Shown here piece after piece: positions 61,991 to 64,000 of a stretch of 64,000 nucleotides of DNA; the stretch's first letter is position 1; the number at the start of each line of letters is the position of its first letter. The translations under genes were made by a program, and so were the position numbers. The DNA comes from Omphiscola glabra (Eukaryota; Mollusca; Gastropoda; Lymnaeidae): NCBI GenBank assembly GCA_964017045.1, contig OZ024804.1:19950537-20014536 (forward strand), written 5' to 3'. The notes under the pieces were generated by a model. It had not been told where the DNA came from. It worked only from the letters and a program-made list of their open reading frames with translations, and did not search any database.

Positions 61991-63168
61991 TTTTGAGTCC
62001 GAAAGGCAAAGATTAAGAATTACCTACAAACATTATTTTTCAATTATTGATTTTTAAAAAAAAAGTTTTGCATCATTAAAATCATATACGTCTGGTAATA
62101 AAAACCAACAACATGCTAAGTACAGGATGCTGTTCCAATATAACATGCCAAATATATGCATTTGTAATAAAATTCTCATCCTAAAGCAGATTCTACATGA
62201 CGCAGTTCAAGAATAAATAGTGTACATTGTGCTTCTAAAATTAAAGAAGTTTAAGTCTTGACATAATTGATATATTTATAACAGTATACTTCTAGAAATT
62301 TACTGATATTAAATTTGATTCCACATTCCCCGCTATTTTTCCGCCACACAAAATTGACAAAGAAACTTTGTTGTTTTTGAAATATATATATTTTTTTTTA
62401 ATTTACTGATTTTGTACACATTTATACCATACATCATTTTAACCTTATAAATAATATGTGTATGTATATTATTATGAACATTGCATAAGGTACTTTTTTA
62501 ATAGCATTATAATGTAAAAAGTTTGTGAACAATCATTTTGAATCTACGATGATCTATTACTGACTGATAGTTTTTTTATAATAATTTCCTATAATGCATC
62601 TGGCATACGACAGTGTACACATGAATATAGCTTAAATTACGTTGTTGTATTTTTTTGTTAAATGAAAGTAGCGAGTAGTTTTTTCAATGTTCAAATATTG
62701 TTCCTTGCATTTTCAGATCTCATGAGTTCTTAAATCATGTAAAAAATAATAATAATTTTAAATACCAATTGGTAAAACTATCATGTAAAACAAGGATATC
62801 ACTATTACCCAATACATAAAAGACTTATCTAGTAGCAACCTATTGGATAAGAGACATAGCATTTGTGTTATTTAAAAATAAGACAGTCATTTGCTTCATT
62901 GGCAAATACATGACTAAAAATGTTAAATACATTATCCGATCAAATATAAAGGCAATTAAGCTGTATATTAATTTCAATTTCTATTAAAAGTTAACGAACC
63001 TTTTTTTAAATAATTAATTTGTATTAATTGTTTTTAAAATTTAATTTGTTTTTAATAAGTGTATCTCGAGCATTTGTGAACCTGGGCGTACACCACATCC
63101 ACTCCATCATCGATGCCGCCCCTGTTTTTATGACGTATTCTTGCCATATAATCATCATAGCTCGAGTT

Positions 63169-64000
63169 TTATCCAAGAGAAGTATGTACATCCTTGTCGC
63201 TGTTTCTTATTGGCAATACATCATAAGTGTCCGAAAATGTTCTGATGTTTTCACAAAGTGAAGAATAGGTGCCGTCATATTCATTGCTCTTAGCTGCCTG
63301 GGTATTAGATACATCAACACAATTGTTCGCACGTATGTTACTTTCCTGTATACACGAATAGTCCGCATATATCCCGCCAAACACTTGGTTGGAGAAAACA
63401 CCTGGTGGATACCGGCTTTTGTTTTCATGTTCGTTATATACATAATCATTTGTTACAGAAATGTTAGCAACATCGATGTCAATACCAGAGTCAGCAATGT
63501 TTTCAGCGTTGACAGTATTAATGTCTAATATTTGAGTACACTCTTTTATTTCACTAAGCTCATCTACGTCTTCTATTGCTTTGGTTAAAACTTTAATATC
63601 AGTTTTTTGGTCACGGTCATCAGAATGCTGATGCTGTATTTGGCTGCGTAAAATGGTTTCGTTGGCAAAATCCTGATTGTTTTTCGCGTGAACGGTCTTT
63701 CTTATGTGGGCTCGTTGTCTTTTCTTTCTTGTACACACTACAAGGACTACACAAACGCTGGTGATGATCGTGATGAGACCTAGACTGTCACCAATACTAG
63801 CACCTGGTATCAGTGGTAAGGAATCATCGTGTAAAGTATCTTCAACACTGCTTAAAGACGAAGATAAAGTATCCGTTGAGGTAAATGTTGATCTTGAGAT
63901 AACTGTTGAAACTGTTAACTCCTTTGGCGAAACTAATGATGCTGATGTTATTGTTAATCCGTTTGAATAGGTTGGCGGATATGTTGATTCAGATTTCGAG
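63169..64000 (-). CDS. Type I receptor, last exon, N-terminus beyond the right edge
   Basis: The frame is open from base 64000 to the stop at 63169 (277 residues seen). It begins with a Ser/Thr-rich stalk, then a helix (SLGLITIITSVCVVLVV, near 63740-63800) and RKKRQRAH. The tail of about 185 residues has NDYVYNE, GIYADYSCI, GTYSSL and DTYDVL. The listed Met-start at 63738 would begin inside the helix and is not a real start. Transmembrane topology, tail motifs and strand match the rest of the cluster. Three family members have AATAAA at the stop codon; this one does not (GGATAAAAC). The ectodomain with its cysteines must lie to the right. Confidence 0.78.
   Translation of the reverse strand, partial: SKSESTYPPTYSNGLTITSASLVSPKELTVSTVISRSTFTSTDTLSSSLSSVEDTLHDDSLPLIPGASIGDSLGLITIITSVCVVLVVCTRKKRQRAHIRKTVHAKNNQDFANETILRSQIQHQHSDDRDQKTDIKVLTKAIEDVDELSEIKECTQILDINTVNAENIADSGIDIDVANISVTNDYVYNEHENKSRYPPGVFSNQVFGGIYADYSCIQESNIRANNCVDVSNTQAAKSNEYDGTYSSLCENIRTFSDTYDVLPIRNSDKDVHTSLG

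Larger units (their letters stand above)
56441..63168. other. Long gene-free stretch with mobile-element debris
   Basis: AT-rich. Apart from the LINE pieces at 57890-58100 and 61630-61990 and the MITE at 59201-59911, I see no exon. A C-run lies at about 60743-60755. Short ORFs have no signal peptide, helix or splice support. Confidence 0.5.

Noticed and set aside
63704..63970. Plus-strand 88-codon ORF at the right edge
   Set aside because: It is opposite the stalk and helix of the minus-strand receptor, whose frame is open to the end and has tail motifs.
1..64000. tRNA, rRNA or CRISPR features
   Set aside because: I looked for tRNA box words and for regularly spaced direct repeats with unique spacers and found none. 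The 29-bp array has no spacers.

Overview
The window is AT-rich animal DNA. It has introns, dense microsatellites, and remnants of LINE, LTR, hAT-like and piggyBac-like elements. There are no operons, ribosome-binding sites or bacterial genes. The repeat content and the type of orphan membrane proteins suggest a lophotrochozoan, most likely a gastropod mollusc. That placement is an inference; nothing in the window proves the species.

The main content is a cluster of related single-pass membrane protein genes, all on the minus strand. Where both exons can be found they share one plan. A short first exon carries a start codon and usually a signal peptide. A phase-2 intron of about 0.6-0.8 kb follows. 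A long last exon then encodes the rest of the ectodomain, one transmembrane helix and a cytoplasmic tail, usually rich in tyrosines. Members are at 1-1878 (runs off the left edge), 10532-11196 (frameshifted, almost tail-less), 16964-18861 (intact), 21480-23016 (dead tandem copy of the previous gene), 29191-29348 (orphan first exon), 34700-35899 (dead copy of the next), 43814-44881 (adaptor-like, almost no ectodomain), 49550-51808 (intact, four YxN sites), 54384-56440 (adaptor-like, three evenly spaced paired-tyrosine modules) and 63169-64000 (runs off the right edge).

The only clear plus-strand gene is an intronless rhodopsin-like G-protein-coupled receptor at 38445-39860. It lies between the dead and live copies of the adaptor-like gene.

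The best-defined mobile element is a complete but non-autonomous LTR retroelement at 2864-7957. It has two 351-bp LTRs, a GAGTT target duplication, a primer-binding site, a polypurine tract, a gag-like repeat ORF and no pol. A 282-bp inverted-repeat element at 34926-35207 sits inside a dead gene copy, and the live paralogue preserves the empty site. A piggyBac-like MITE flanked by TTAA lies at 59201-59911. Degenerate LINE pieces lie near 26.0, 28.4, 30-31.9, 49.0, 57.9 and 61.7 kb, and a hAT-like remnant near 42.9 kb.

Read together, this looks like a fast-evolving, locally duplicating family of receptors and transmembrane adaptors that would signal through SH2-domain proteins. It shows gene birth, tail remodelling and pseudogenisation side by side. 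The signalling role is inferred from tail motifs only.
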